NCBI RefSeq assembly: GCF_019801145.1
Contig: NZ_JAHVJQ010000003.1
Span: 372,001-436,000, forward strand
Source of the DNA: Leisingera aquaemixtae
GTDB taxonomy: Bacteria > Pseudomonadota > Alphaproteobacteria > Rhodobacterales > Rhodobacteraceae
Direction: 5' to 3'
Length of the DNA: 64,000 bases
Numbering within the stretch: position 1 is the stretch's first letter; every line of letters starts with the position of its first letter. Positions 15,361 to 23,973 of this stretch are shown here, piece after piece. The notes under the pieces are model-generated. The model saw nothing but the letters and a program-made list of their open reading frames with translations. It was not told the DNA's origin and ran no database searches. A program made the position numbers and the translations under genes.

Positions 15361-17655
15361 ATGAAAGTCGTCTGTCTGGGAGGAGGGCCTGCCGGCCTTT
15401 ACTTTGCCATCTCGATGAAGCTGCGGCAGCCGGAGGCCGAGGTCACGGTGGTCGAGCGCAACAAGCCTGACGACACCTTTGGCTGGGGTGTGGTGCTGTC
15501 GGATGACGCGCTGGAGAACCTGAGCGCCAACGATCCCAAGAGCGCGGAGGCGATCCGCGAGTGCTTTGCCTATTGGGATGACATCGCGGTGGTGCACAAT
15601 GGCACCCGCACGGTGTCGGGCGGGCACGGGTTCGCCGGGATCGGGCGCAAGCAGATGCTGCTGTTGCTGCAGGACCGGGCGCGGGAGCTGGGGGTGGACC
15701 TGCAGTTTGAAACCGTTGCCAAGCCTGCCTCTGAGTATCAGAAAGACTATGACCTGGTAGTGGGCTGCGACGGGCTGAATTCCAATGTCCGCAATGAGTT
15801 CGCGGAGCATTTTAAACCGGAAATCGACGTGCGCCCCTGCAAGTTCATCTGGCTGGGGACGCATCAGAAATTCGACGATGCCTTCACCTTCATCTTCGAG
15901 AAAACCAAGCACGGCTGGATGTGGATTCACGCCTACCAGTTTGATGCCGACACCGCGACGGTGATCGTCGAATGCTCTGCCGAGACCTGGGAGGCCTGGG
16001 GCTTTGAAGGCATGAGCAAGGAGGAGATCATCCGCACCTGCGAAGAGATCTTTGCCGATCATCTGGATGGCCACGCGCTGATGTCGAACGCGGCGCATCT
16101 GCGCGGGGCGGCGGTGTGGATCAATTTCCCGCGGGTGCTGTGCGAGAAGTGGCATCACGAGAACGTCGTGCTGCTGGGCGATGCCTCTGCCACTGCGCAT
16201 TTCTCGATCGGGTCGGGGTCGCGGCTGGCCTTTGACAGTGCGATCGCGCTGGCAGAGCTGGTCAGCACCGAGCCGACGCTGGAGCGCGCGTTTGAGCGGT
16301 ACCAAGAGGAACGGCGGCTGGATGTGCTGCGGCTGCAATCGGCGGCGCGCAACTCGCTGGAGTGGTTCGAGGAGGTCGAGCGCTACCTGGATATGGACCC
16401 GGTGCAGTTCAATTACTCGCTGCTGACCCGCTCGCAGCGGATCAGCCACGAAAACCTGCGCCTGCGCGATGCGGAGTGGCTGCAAAGCGCCGAGAAGTGG
16501 TTTCAGGACAAGGCGGGTGCGCCTGCCGATGCGCCGGTGCGGCCGCCGATGTTCGCCCCGTACAAGTTGCGCGGGATGGAGCTGAAGAACCGCATCGTGG
16601 TCTCCCCCATGGCGCAATACAAGGCGGTGGAAGGCTGCCCGACCGACTGGCACCTGATCCATTACGGCGAACGCGCCAAGGGCGGGGCCGGGCTGGTCTA
16701 TACCGAGATGACCTGCGTATCAGCTGAGGGCCGGATCTCGCTGGGCTGCCCGGGCCTGTATGCGCCGGAGCATGAGGCGGCGTGGACGCGGCTGACGGAT
16801 TTTGTGCACGCGGAAACCAGCGCCAAGATCTGCTGCCAGATCGGCCATTCGGGGCGCAAGGGCTCAACCCAGCTGGGCTGGGAGGAGATGGACGCGCCGC
16901 TGCCGGAGGGGAATTGGGAGACGGTTTCGGCCTCACCCATCCCGTGGTCGGATAACAACCCGGCCCCGCGCGAGATCACGCGGGCGGAAATGGACACAAT
17001 CAAGGCGGAATTCGTGGCCGCTGCGCAGATGGCAGAGCGCGCCGGGTTTGACATGATCGAACTTCATGCGGCGCACGGCTATCTGATTTCGTCCTTCATC
17101 TCGCCGAAATCGAACATCCGCACCGACGAGTACGGCGGTTCCTTGGAGAACCGTCTGCGCTATCCGCTGGAGGTGTTCCAGGCGATGCGCGCGGTCTGGC
17201 CGGAAGGCAAACCGATGTCGGTGCGGATCTCTGCCAATGACTGGGTCGGCGACGCAGGCGTCACGCCGGAGGAAGCGGTGGAGATCGCCAAGGCCTTTAC
17301 CGCTGCCGGTGCGGATATCATTGATGTCTCCGCCGGGCAGACCTCGACGGACGCGCAGCCGGTCTATGGCCGGATGTTCCAGACGCCGTTTTCCGACCGC
17401 ATCCGCAACGAGGCCGGGATTGCCACCATGGCGGTGGGCAATATCTATGAGGCGGATCATGCCAATTCTATCCTGATGGCGGGGCGGGCCGATCTGGTTT
17501 GCGTGGCCCGGCCGCATCTGGCCGATCCCTATTGGACCCTGCATGAGGCCGCACGGATTGGCGACCGGCACGGCGACTGGCCGCTGCCGTATCATGCGGG
17601 CCGCGATCAGGCCTGGCGCCTGGCGGACCGCGAGGCGGAGGTGATCCGGGCATGA
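15361..17655 (+). CDS. 2-aminobenzoyl-CoA monooxygenase/reductase (bifunctional salicylyl-CoA 5-hydroxylase-like)
   Basis: A 764-residue fusion flavoprotein. Residues 1 to about 390 are an FAD-dependent aromatic hydroxylase ([10 protein letters not shown] at 7-16, [23 protein letters not shown]). From about 395 on it is an old-yellow-enzyme FMN reductase ([34 protein letters not shown]). This architecture is that of 2-aminobenzoyl-CoA monooxygenase/reductase, which hydroxylates and reduces the CoA-activated ring; databases also label it salicylyl-CoA 5-hydroxylase. The nearby CoA ligase and beta-oxidation-type genes support the aminobenzoate role. ATG codons at 15355 and 15361 are both possible; spacing from GGGAAGGG favours 15361. 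Confidence 0.85.
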   Translation: MKVVCLGGGPAGLYFAISMKLRQPEAEVTVVERNKPDDTFGWGVVLSDDALENLSANDPKSAEAIRECFAYWDDIAVVHNGTRTVSGGHGFAGIGRKQMLLLLQDRARELGVDLQFETVAKPASEYQKDYDLVVGCDGLNSNVRNEFAEHFKPEIDVRPCKFIWLGTHQKFDDAFTFIFEKTKHGWMWIHAYQFDADTATVIVECSAETWEAWGFEGMSKEEIIRTCEEIFADHLDGHALMSNAAHLRGAAVWINFPRVLCEKWHHENVVLLGDASATAHFSIGSGSRLAFDSAIALAELVSTEPTLERAFERYQEERRLDVLRLQSAARNSLEWFEEVERYLDMDPVQFNYSLLTRSQRISHENLRLRDAEWLQSAEKWFQDKAGAPADAPVRPPMFAPYKLRGMELKNRIVVSPMAQYKAVEGCPTDWHLIHYGERAKGGAGLVYTEMTCVSAEGRISLGCPGLYAPEHEAAWTRLTDFVHAETSAKICCQIGHSGRKGSTQLGWEEMDAPLPEGNWETVSASPIPWSDNNPAPREITRAEMDTIKAEFVAAAQMAERAGFDMIELHAAHGYLISSFISPKSNIRTDEYGGSLENRLRYPLEVFQAMRAVWPEGKPMSVRISANDWVGDAGVTPEEAVEIAKAFTAAGADIIDVSAGQTSTDAQPVYGRMFQTPFSDRIRNEAGIATMAVGNIYEADHANSILMAGRADLVCVARPHLADPYWTLHEAARIGDRHGDWPLPYHAGRDQAWRLADREAEVIRA

Positions 17656-18407
17656 GCGTTGCGGGCAGGCATGCGGTAATTTCCGGCGGCGGCTCCGGCG
17701 TTGGGGCCGAACTGGCCGCACGGTTTGCCGCGGCGGGCGCCAAGGTCACCATCCTGGGCCGCCGCCTGGAACCCCTGCAAGAGGTTGCCGGCGGCATCGG
17801 CGCCTTTGCGGCGGCGTGCGACGTGACGGACCGGGACGCACTGGACCGGGCGCTGGATGAGGCGGTAGAGGCGAACGGGCCCGTGGGCATCGCGCTGGCC
17901 AATGCCGGCGCAGCGCCTTCCAAACCCTTCGAGCGGATGACCACGGGCGATTTCGAGGCGGCGCTGTCTGTCAACCTGACCGGTGTATTCAACCTGTGGC
18001 AGGCGTGTCTGCCGGGGATGAAGGAGCAGGGCTGGGGACGGCTGATCGCCATTGCCTCGACCGCCGGGCTGAAGGGCTACCCCTATGTGTCGGGCTACTG
18101 CGCGGCCAAGCACGGTGTCGTGGGGCTGACGCGGGCGCTGGCGGTGGAGCTGGCGAAGACCGGGGTGACGGTGAATGCGATCTGCCCGGGTTTCATCGAA
18201 ACGCCGCTCCTGCAAAGATCATTGGACAACATCGTGGCCAAGACCGGCATGACGGCGGAGCAGGCGGCAAAGTCGTTGCGCCGCGGCAACCCGCAGGACC
18301 GCTTCATCCAGCCGGGCGAAGTGGCGGACGCAGCGCTGTGGCTGGCCGGCGAAGGGGCAGGCTCCGTCAACGGCAGCGCATTGCCCATTTCGGGAGGGGA
18401 AATTTGA
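17652..18407 (+). CDS. SDR family oxidoreductase of the aromatic-CoA operon
   Basis: A 251-residue short-chain dehydrogenase/reductase with the cofactor motif GGGSGVG (about 12-18), ALANAGA, and the catalytic Ser-Tyr-Lys arrangement ([18 protein letters not shown]). The C terminus, IRPGF-like [12 protein letters not shown], is standard for the family. It begins inside the end of the monooxygenase gene (ATGA overlap), so translation is probably coupled. By context it should act on a hydroxyacyl- or oxo-acyl-CoA intermediate of 2-aminobenzoyl-CoA degradation; the specific step is inference. Confidence 0.85.
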   Translation: MSVAGRHAVISGGGSGVGAELAARFAAAGAKVTILGRRLEPLQEVAGGIGAFAAACDVTDRDALDRALDEAVEANGPVGIALANAGAAPSKPFERMTTGDFEAALSVNLTGVFNLWQACLPGMKEQGWGRLIAIASTAGLKGYPYVSGYCAAKHGVVGLTRALAVELAKTGVTVNAICPGFIETPLLQRSLDNIVAKTGMTAEQAAKSLRRGNPQDRFIQPGEVADAALWLAGEGAGSVNGSALPISGGEI

Positions 18408-18856
18408 GCACGACATCAAAAGACCGGCTGCGACTGTGGCTGAAGGTGCTGAAGGCCACCAAGGCGGTGGAGAGCGAAGTGCGCGAGAACCTGCGGCGGG
18501 AGTTTGCAACCACGCTGCCGCGGTTTGACGTGATGGCGGCGCTGATGCAGCATGAAAAAGGCTTGAAGATGAGCGAGTTGTCGGGGGTTCTGAAAGTCTC
18601 CAACGGCAATGTGACCGGCATCGTCGAGCGGCTGGTCGAGGACGGCCATGTGCAGCGCGAGAAGGTCGAGGGCGACCGCCGCGCCAATCTGGTGCGGCTG
18701 ACGCAGGCGGGCAAAACCGAATTTTCCCGCCAGGCAGAGGCGCATGAGGGCTGGATCAATGCGGCCTTTGACGGGCTGACAGCGGATGAGGCGCAAGGAA
18801 TTGCCGAGAGCCTGGAAGCGGTGGCGCGGCGGCTGGAAGAGGGAGGCAAGGTATAA
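18404..18856 (+). CDS. MarR family transcriptional regulator of the aromatic-CoA operon
   Basis: A 150-residue winged-helix regulator ([39 protein letters not shown], the basic wing [12 protein letters not shown]). The start is a TTG at 18404 with GGGAGGGG upstream, overlapping the SDR stop codon; no ATG fits the domain start. MarR proteins in such operons are often derepressed by an aromatic acyl-CoA. The palindromes at 15272-15301 are the obvious candidate operator. Because the gene is inside the operon, it would be autoregulated. The effector is inference. Confidence 0.88.
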   Translation: MSTTSKDRLRLWLKVLKATKAVESEVRENLRREFATTLPRFDVMAALMQHEKGLKMSELSGVLKVSNGNVTGIVERLVEDGHVQREKVEGDRRANLVRLTQAGKTEFSRQAEAHEGWINAAFDGLTADEAQGIAESLEAVARRLEEGGKV

Positions 18857-19659
18857 TGGTGAGGAGAGGTGCGACCCATTTCCTGTGCCGGATCGAGGAT
18901 GGCATTGCGACCGTTTCCTTGGACCGGCCGGAGCGGAAGAATCCGCTGACTTTCGACAGCTATGCGGAGCTGCGCGACTGGTTCCGCGACCTGCACTATG
19001 ATGACAGGGTCAAGGCGGTGGTCTTTGCCTCCAACGGCGGCAATTTCTGCTCCGGCGGCGATGTGCATGACATCATCGGGCCGCTGACGAAGATGAGCAT
19101 GAAGGAGCTGCTGGCCTTCACCCGGATGACCGGCGATCTGGTCAAGGCGATGGTGAATTGCGGCAAGCCGGTGATTGCGGCGATTGACGGCATCTGCGTC
19201 GGCGCAGGCGCGATCATCGCCATGGCCTCCGACATCCGGATTGCCACGCCGGAGGCCAAGACCGCGTTTCTGTTCACCCGGGTCGGGCTGGCGGGCTGCG
19301 ACATGGGCGCCTGCGCGATCCTGCCGCGGATCATCGGCCAGGGCCGGGCGGCGGAGCTCTTGTACACGGGCCGTTCGATGAGCGCCGAAGAGGGCCACGC
19401 CTGGGGCTTTCACAACAAGCTGGTTGCGGCGGACGAGCTGGAAGCGGAGGCGCAGAGCTGGGCCGCGCGGATCGCTTCGGGTCCGAACTTCGGCCACATG
19501 ATGACCAAGACCATGCTGGCGCAGGAATGGTCGATGTCGATCGAGCAGGCGATCGAGGCCGAGGCGCAGGCGCAGGCGATCTGCATGCAGACGGCGGATT
19601 TCGAACGCGCCTACCATGCCTTTGTGAACAAGGAAAAGCCGCTGTTCGAAGGCGACTGA
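18856..19659 (+). CDS. Enoyl-CoA hydratase/isomerase family protein
   Basis: A 267-residue crotonase-fold enzyme. The oxyanion-hole segments are [14 protein letters not shown] (about 60-73) and [19 protein letters not shown], followed by [20 protein letters not shown]. Its ATG shares a base with the marR stop (TAATG), so it is translationally linked. It probably hydrates or opens a ring-derived CoA ester in the 2-aminobenzoyl-CoA pathway. The exact reaction cannot be fixed from sequence, since crotonases also include isomerases and hydrolases. Confidence 0.86.
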   Translation: MVRRGATHFLCRIEDGIATVSLDRPERKNPLTFDSYAELRDWFRDLHYDDRVKAVVFASNGGNFCSGGDVHDIIGPLTKMSMKELLAFTRMTGDLVKAMVNCGKPVIAAIDGICVGAGAIIAMASDIRIATPEAKTAFLFTRVGLAGCDMGACAILPRIIGQGRAAELLYTGRSMSAEEGHAWGFHNKLVAADELEAEAQSWAARIASGPNFGHMMTKTMLAQEWSMSIEQAIEAEAQAQAICMQTADFERAYHAFVNKEKPLFEGD

Positions 19660-19677
19660 GGTGTGACACCGCTGGAG

Positions 19678-19735
19678 CCCGCGCCGGAGGAGGGCGCGGG
19701 AGCCTCCGGCGGGAGTATTTTGGGAAAGATGAAAC
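19678..19735 (-). repeat. Dispersed intergenic repeat, copy 3 (inverted)
   Basis: Read on the minus strand, the head TTTCATCTTTCCCAAAATAC is followed by a stem CCCGCGCC/GGCGCGGG (19678-19685 with 19693-19700). It sits between the enoyl-CoA hydratase and acyl-CoA dehydrogenase genes, and its plus-strand end supplies part of the leader just before the next ribosome site (GGGAGGG). It is the most diverged of the five copies. Confidence 0.55.
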
Positions 19736-19750
19736 TGGGAGGGCCGCGCG

Positions 19751-20911
19751 ATGGCGGACAGGACGTTTCTGAACTGGCCGTTTTTCGAGGACCGGCACCG
19801 GAAGCTGGCCGAAGAACTGGAAGCCTGGGCCGCGGCGCAGCTGGCGGGCATCGATCATTCCGACACCGATGCCGCCTGCCGGGTGTTGGTCACAGCACTG
19901 GGCGAGGGCGGCTGGACGCAGCATTCCGGCGCGATGGCGGGCGAGCAGCTGGATGTGCGCAGCCTGTGCCTGATCCGCGAGACGCTGGCGCGCCATGACG
20001 GGCTGGCGGATTTTGCCTTTGCCATGCAGGGGCTGGGCACCGGGGCGATCTCGCTGTTCGGCACGGCGGAGCAGCAGGCGGAGTGGCTGCCGCTCACGCG
20101 CGCGGGCAAGGCGGTTTCAGCCTTTGCCCTGACCGAACCGCAGTCAGGGTCGGATGTGGCGAACTCCACCATGACCGCGACACTGGACGGCGGCACCTAT
20201 ATTCTGAACGGTGAAAAGACGTGGATCTCCAACGGCGGCATTGCTGATGTCTACACGCTGTTTGCCCGCACCGGCGAGGCACCGGGCGCCAAGGGGCTGA
20301 GCGCCTTTGTTGTGCCCGCAGGCCTGCCGGGGTTCGAGGTCGTGGAACGGCTGGAAACCATCGCGCCGCATCCGCTGGCAACGCTGCGGTTCAGCGATTG
20401 CCGGATCCCGAAATCGGCGCTGCTGGGGCAGCCGGGCGCGGGCTTCAAGATTGCGATGTCGGTGCTGGATGTGTTCCGCTCCACCGTGGCTGCCGCCGCC
20501 CTGGGCTTTGCCCGCCGGGCGCTGGACGAGTCGCTGGCGCGGGTGACTGCGCGGCAGGTGCAAGGGGCGCCGCTGTTCGATCTGCAGATGGTGCAGGGGC
20601 ATATCGCCGATATGGCGCTGGATGTGGATGCATCGGCATTGCTGGTTTACCGCGCCGCCTGGGCCAAGGATTCAGGTGCGGCGCGCGTCACCCGCGAGGC
20701 GGCGATGGCCAAGCTGTTTTCCACCGACCAGGCGCAGCAAGTCATCGACAAAGCGGTGCAGCTGCATGGCGGCGACGGCGTGCGCCGGGGCCAGAAGGTG
20801 GAGGAGCTCTACCGCGATATCCGGGCCTTGCGCATTTACGAGGGCGCTTCGGACGTGCAGCGGGTGGTGATCGCGCGCCAGGCGCTCGGCGCCTTTCAGG
20901 GAGGGAATTGA
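19751..20911 (+). CDS. Acyl-CoA dehydrogenase
   Basis: A 386-residue FAD enzyme with the family blocks [30 protein letters not shown] and the C-terminal [20 protein letters not shown]. The likely catalytic base is the Glu in [10 protein letters not shown]. It oxidises an acyl-CoA at the alpha-beta bond and passes electrons to ETF. By position it should desaturate an alicyclic or opened-ring CoA ester in the operon's pathway. The ATG at 19751 is preceded by GGGAGGGCCGCGCG. It lies 1 bp from the ligase gene. Confidence 0.9.
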   Translation: MADRTFLNWPFFEDRHRKLAEELEAWAAAQLAGIDHSDTDAACRVLVTALGEGGWTQHSGAMAGEQLDVRSLCLIRETLARHDGLADFAFAMQGLGTGAISLFGTAEQQAEWLPLTRAGKAVSAFALTEPQSGSDVANSTMTATLDGGTYILNGEKTWISNGGIADVYTLFARTGEAPGAKGLSAFVVPAGLPGFEVVERLETIAPHPLATLRFSDCRIPKSALLGQPGAGFKIAMSVLDVFRSTVAAAALGFARRALDESLARVTARQVQGAPLFDLQMVQGHIADMALDVDASALLVYRAAWAKDSGAARVTREAAMAKLFSTDQAQQVIDKAVQLHGGDGVRRGQKVEELYRDIRALRIYEGASDVQRVVIARQALGAFQGGN

Positions 20912-20912
20912 G

Positions 20913-22526
20913 ATGCTGGGACCAACCGCGCATACGGACACGTTCGCCCGGGACAACCTGCCGCCGACGGACCAATGGCCGGAGTTCCTGCTGGAAGGGT
21001 TTCAGTACCCGGAGTACCTGAACGCGGCGGTCGAACTGACCGATGCGATGGTGGAGAAGGGCTTCGGCGACCATACCGCGCTGATCGGCAACGGCCGCTA
21101 CCGCACTTACAAGGAGCTGGCGGACTGGACCAACCGGCTGGCGCATGTGCTGAGCGAGGACCTGGGCGTGAAGCCCGGCAACCGGGTGCTGATCCGCTCT
21201 GCCAACAACCCGGCGATGGTGGCCTGCTGGCTGGCGGCGACCAAAGCGGGCGCGGTGGTGGTCAACACCATGCCGCTGTTGCGCAAGGGCGAGCTGGCCA
21301 AGATCGTCGACAAGGCGGAGATCTCCCATGCGTTGTGCGACACAAGGCTGAAGGATGAACTGGTCGCCTGCGCCAAGGAATCGAAGTTCCTGAAAACGGT
21401 TGTCGGCTTTGACGGCACCTCCAACCATGATGCGGAACTGGACCGGCTGGCGCTGGAGAAACCTGTAGCCTACGAAGCCGTGAAGACGGGCCGCGACGAT
21501 GTGGCCTTGCTGGGGTTCACCTCCGGCACCACCGGATCGCCCAAGGCGACGATGCACTTCCACCGCGATTTGCTGATCATCGCCGACGGCTATGCGCGCG
21601 AAGTGCTGGATGTGCAGCCGGAGGACGTGTTTGTCGGCTCACCGCCGCTGGCCTTTACCTTCGGTCTGGGCGGGCTGGCGATCTTCCCGCTGCGCTTTGG
21701 CGCCGCGGCGACGCTCTTGGAAAACGCCTCTCCGCCGAACCTCATCGAGATCATTGAGAAATACAAGGCCACCGTCTGCTTCACGGCCCCCACTGCCTAC
21801 CGGGTGATGCTGCGGGCGATGGAGGAGGGGGCGGATCTGTCCTCGCTCCGGGCGGCGGTCTCGGCGGGGGAGACCCTGCCCGCGCCGGTCTATCAGGAGT
21901 GGATGGACAAGACCGGCAAGCCGATGCTGGACGGGATCGGCGCGACGGAGCTTTTGCATATCTTCATCACCAACCGGTTCAGCGATCACCGGCCCGCCTG
22001 CACCGGCAAACCGGTGACCGGCTACCAGGTTAAGGTGCTGGACGGTGATGGCAACGAAGCGCCCCGCGGCGCGGCCGGGCGGCTGGCAGTCAAAGGTCCG
22101 ACCGGCTGCCGTTATTTGGCCGATGAGCGGCAGGGGGAATACGTGCAGGACGGCTGGAACATCACCGGCGACAGCTTCATCCGGGATACGGATGGTTACC
22201 TGCATTTTGCAGCCCGCAACGACGACATGATCGTCTCCTCCGGCTACAACATTGCAGGCCCCGAGGTGGAGGCGGCGCTGCTGGCGCATGAGGCTGTGGC
22301 GGAATGCGCGGTGATCGGGGTTCCGGATGAGGCGCGCGGCGAGATCGTGCAGGCGCATGTGGTGCTGGCCGAAGGGCAGGCTCCGTCAGAGGCGCTGGTC
22401 AAGCTGCTGCAGGATCATGTGAAGGCAACCATCGCGCCCTACAAGTACCCGCGCTCGGTAGTGTTCACCGGGGCACTGCCGAAAACCGAGACCGGCAAGA
22501 TCCAGCGCTTCAAGCTGAAAGGGTAA
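20913..22526 (+). CDS. 2-aminobenzoate-CoA ligase-like / benzoate-CoA ligase family enzyme
   Basis: A 537-residue ANL-superfamily adenylating enzyme. Motifs are the P-loop LGFTSGTTGSPKATMHFH, GIGATELLHIF, the hinge ITGDSFIRDTDGYLHF and the C-terminal lysine region PKTETGKIQRFKLK. The aromatic-acid CoA ligase subgroup is suggested by the HTDTFARDNLPP opening and MGIG/ATE-type loop. It would activate anthranilate (2-aminobenzoate) to its CoA ester, the entry step for the fusion flavoprotein at the operon start. Substrate choice (2-aminobenzoate versus benzoate or salicylate) rests on context. Confidence 0.82.
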   Translation: MLGPTAHTDTFARDNLPPTDQWPEFLLEGFQYPEYLNAAVELTDAMVEKGFGDHTALIGNGRYRTYKELADWTNRLAHVLSEDLGVKPGNRVLIRSANNPAMVACWLAATKAGAVVVNTMPLLRKGELAKIVDKAEISHALCDTRLKDELVACAKESKFLKTVVGFDGTSNHDAELDRLALEKPVAYEAVKTGRDDVALLGFTSGTTGSPKATMHFHRDLLIIADGYAREVLDVQPEDVFVGSPPLAFTFGLGGLAIFPLRFGAAATLLENASPPNLIEIIEKYKATVCFTAPTAYRVMLRAMEEGADLSSLRAAVSAGETLPAPVYQEWMDKTGKPMLDGIGATELLHIFITNRFSDHRPACTGKPVTGYQVKVLDGDGNEAPRGAAGRLAVKGPTGCRYLADERQGEYVQDGWNITGDSFIRDTDGYLHFAARNDDMIVSSGYNIAGPEVEAALLAHEAVAECAVIGVPDEARGEIVQAHVVLAEGQAPSEALVKLLQDHVKATIAPYKYPRSVVFTGALPKTETGKIQRFKLKG

Positions 22527-22550
22527 TCTTTCCGGCTGACGGAAACAGGA

Positions 22551-22586
22551 ACCCGCTGGCGGCTGCACGGCCGCCAGACAGCGGGT
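22551..22586 (+). terminator. Strong hairpin at the end of the aromatic-CoA operon
   Basis: ACCCGCTGGCGGC pairs with GCCGCCAG plus CAGCGGGT after a bulge; the inner stem is 22556-22563 with 22570-22577 and the outer stem 22551-22556 with 22581-22586. No T tract follows. It probably marks or stabilises the 3' end of the ligase transcript. Confidence 0.5.
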
Positions 22587-22667
22587 GTCGGGTGAAGGGG
22601 CCTGCCGCTGGCGCCGGTGCGGCAGAAGTAAGGGCCTGAAAAGACACAATTTACCTGCAGGAGGAGG

Positions 22668-22741
22668 TGGAGGCGAGTACCGGAATCGAACCGGTGTACA
22701 CGGATTTGCAATCCGCTGCGTCACCACTCCGCCAACTCGCC
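22668..22741 (-). tRNA. tRNA-Cys (GCA)
   Basis: The minus strand folds as a full cloverleaf. The acceptor is GGCGAGT/ACTCGCC, the anticodon loop TTGCAAA in the stem GGA/TCC reads GCA, the T arm contains GGTTCGATTCC, and CCA is encoded. It is 74 nt including CCA and the discriminator is T (U in RNA), as usual for tRNA-Cys. Confidence 0.96.
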
Positions 22742-22759
22742 ATCCGTGGTGTAAGCCGT

Positions 22760-22788
22760 GATTAATCACATGCCCGGCGCCGGTGCAA
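22760..22788 (-). promoter_or_regulatory. Predicted tRNA-Cys promoter
   Basis: On the minus strand, TTGCAC (22788-22783) and TTAATC (22765-22760) are separated by 17 bp, placing the start close to the tRNA 5' end. Confidence 0.5.
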
Positions 22789-22846
22789 GAGGCCAATTGC
22801 CTCCGCCAGTGCCAAAATTTGCTTTTCCTTCCGCCGTGTCAGATTC

Positions 22847-23560
22847 TCAGCCGGCGGCGCGCCCGTCAAGGCTTGCGGCTTGGATGGCTTTGGCGATCAG
22901 CGCCGGGACGCCCGGCAGGGCGCCGGCCACAGGCAGCACGCTGCCGCCAAAATCAGCCGCCTCCAGCGCTTCGGGAAGGTCCTGTTTCACATGGTCGCCG
23001 GCCTGGGCAAAGAAGGGCAGGCAAAGGGACTGCGCGGGCAGGGGGCTGGCGGCCGCGGCAATCCGGGGGTCCTGCTCGACATAGCCCAGCGTCAGGCTGC
23101 AGCCCGGCAGCAGCGGGCTGAGGCCGGCGGCAAAAGCCTCTGCCGCTTCTGCGGCCCGCAGACCGCGGGCAGAGCCGTGGGCGGCCAGCAGCAGATGGGT
23201 CTCCTGCAGGGGCCAGCCCTTGGCGCCGGATGCCTGGCGCACAGCGCGGGCCGCCAGGTCCGGCAGGCCGGCGTCAAGGCCGAACGGCGCGGCCATCCGG
23301 CAGGTCTTGCCCTGCAGGCGGGCAGGCAGGGCCTTGCTGGTGAAATAGCCGCGCGACATGAAAAACGGATAGACCACGGCATCGTCTTCCATCACCTCTT
23401 CCAGCCGGCCGGGCGCCGCCAGAGTGGCGGAGCGGACGTCCCAGCCGGGAAGATGCGCGGCAACGGCTGCCGCCGTGGCGGCCAGTTCCGCCTCTGCCGG
23501 GCCGGGGGCGGAGGGCTGGCCATGCGCGGTGATGACGGCGGTTCGCGGGCTTTGGGGCAA
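22847..23560 (-). CDS. CbiX/SirB-type chelatase family protein
   Basis: A 237-residue protein made of two related CbiX-like halves, each with a chelatase His motif: TAHGQP near the N terminus and LLLAAHGSARG in the middle. CbiX/SirB enzymes insert Co2+ or Fe2+ into sirohydrochlorin for cobalamin or siroheme. Here the metal and tetrapyrrole are not known, and no other tetrapyrrole genes are adjacent. The start appears to be TTG at 23560, preceded on its strand by GGGAGA. It lies between two tRNA genes. Confidence 0.8.
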   Translation of the reverse strand: MPQSPRTAVITAHGQPSAPGPAEAELAATAAAVAAHLPGWDVRSATLAAPGRLEEVMEDDAVVYPFFMSRGYFTSKALPARLQGKTCRMAAPFGLDAGLPDLAARAVRQASGAKGWPLQETHLLLAAHGSARGLRAAEAAEAFAAGLSPLLPGCSLTLGYVEQDPRIAAAASPLPAQSLCLPFFAQAGDHVKQDLPEALEAADFGGSVLPVAGALPGVPALIAKAIQAASLDGRAAG

Positions 23561-23691
23561 GGCGGTCTCCCGGAATGCTGGGCGGCTGGCAGGTCAGGTG
23601 GATTGTTCTGTTATTTGGGGCACTTGCCTGGCCTTTCGCAAGGGGCGCAGTGAAATTTCCGCCGCTGCAAAGGCAAACGAAAACAAGGTGG

Positions 23692-23720
23692 TTGACCTTC
23701 CCCGGCGGTTCACCTAAATC
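23692..23720 (+). promoter_or_regulatory. Predicted tRNA-Gly promoter
   Basis: TTGACC (23692-23697), 17-bp spacer, TAAATC (23715-23720), with a start about 8 nt before the tRNA. Confidence 0.55.
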
Positions 23721-23734
23721 AGCAAATGTCCTGA

Positions 23735-23808
23735 GCGGGTATGGTGAAATGGTATCATAAGAGCCTTCCAAGCTTAAGGTGCGGGTTCGATTCCCGCTAC
23801 CCGCTCCA
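23735..23808 (+). tRNA. tRNA-Gly (TCC)
   Basis: Cloverleaf of 74 nt with encoded CCA. The acceptor is GCGGGTA/TACCCGC, the D arm includes GGTGAAATGGTATCA, the anticodon loop CTTCCAA reads TCC, and the T arm is GCGGGTTCGATTCCCGC. Confidence 0.96.
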
Positions 23809-23973
23809 GACCTTCCCAAGCCGCCGGATTGATACCCTCTGACGCAGTGCGCAGCTGTTTTCAGGTGCTTTTTGAAGCTGCTCAGCGCTTGACGCGCGGG
23901 GCCTGCGGGGCCATGAACCTTGGCGAAGGCGCGGGGGGCTGCCCCGCCAGACCAAAATGCAGAAGGATCCGGA

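Noticed and set aside
12876-15362. 828-codon minus-strand open frame opposite ptsP
   Set aside because: Shadow of ptsP. The amino-acid composition (His/Gln/Arg-rich) is not protein-like.
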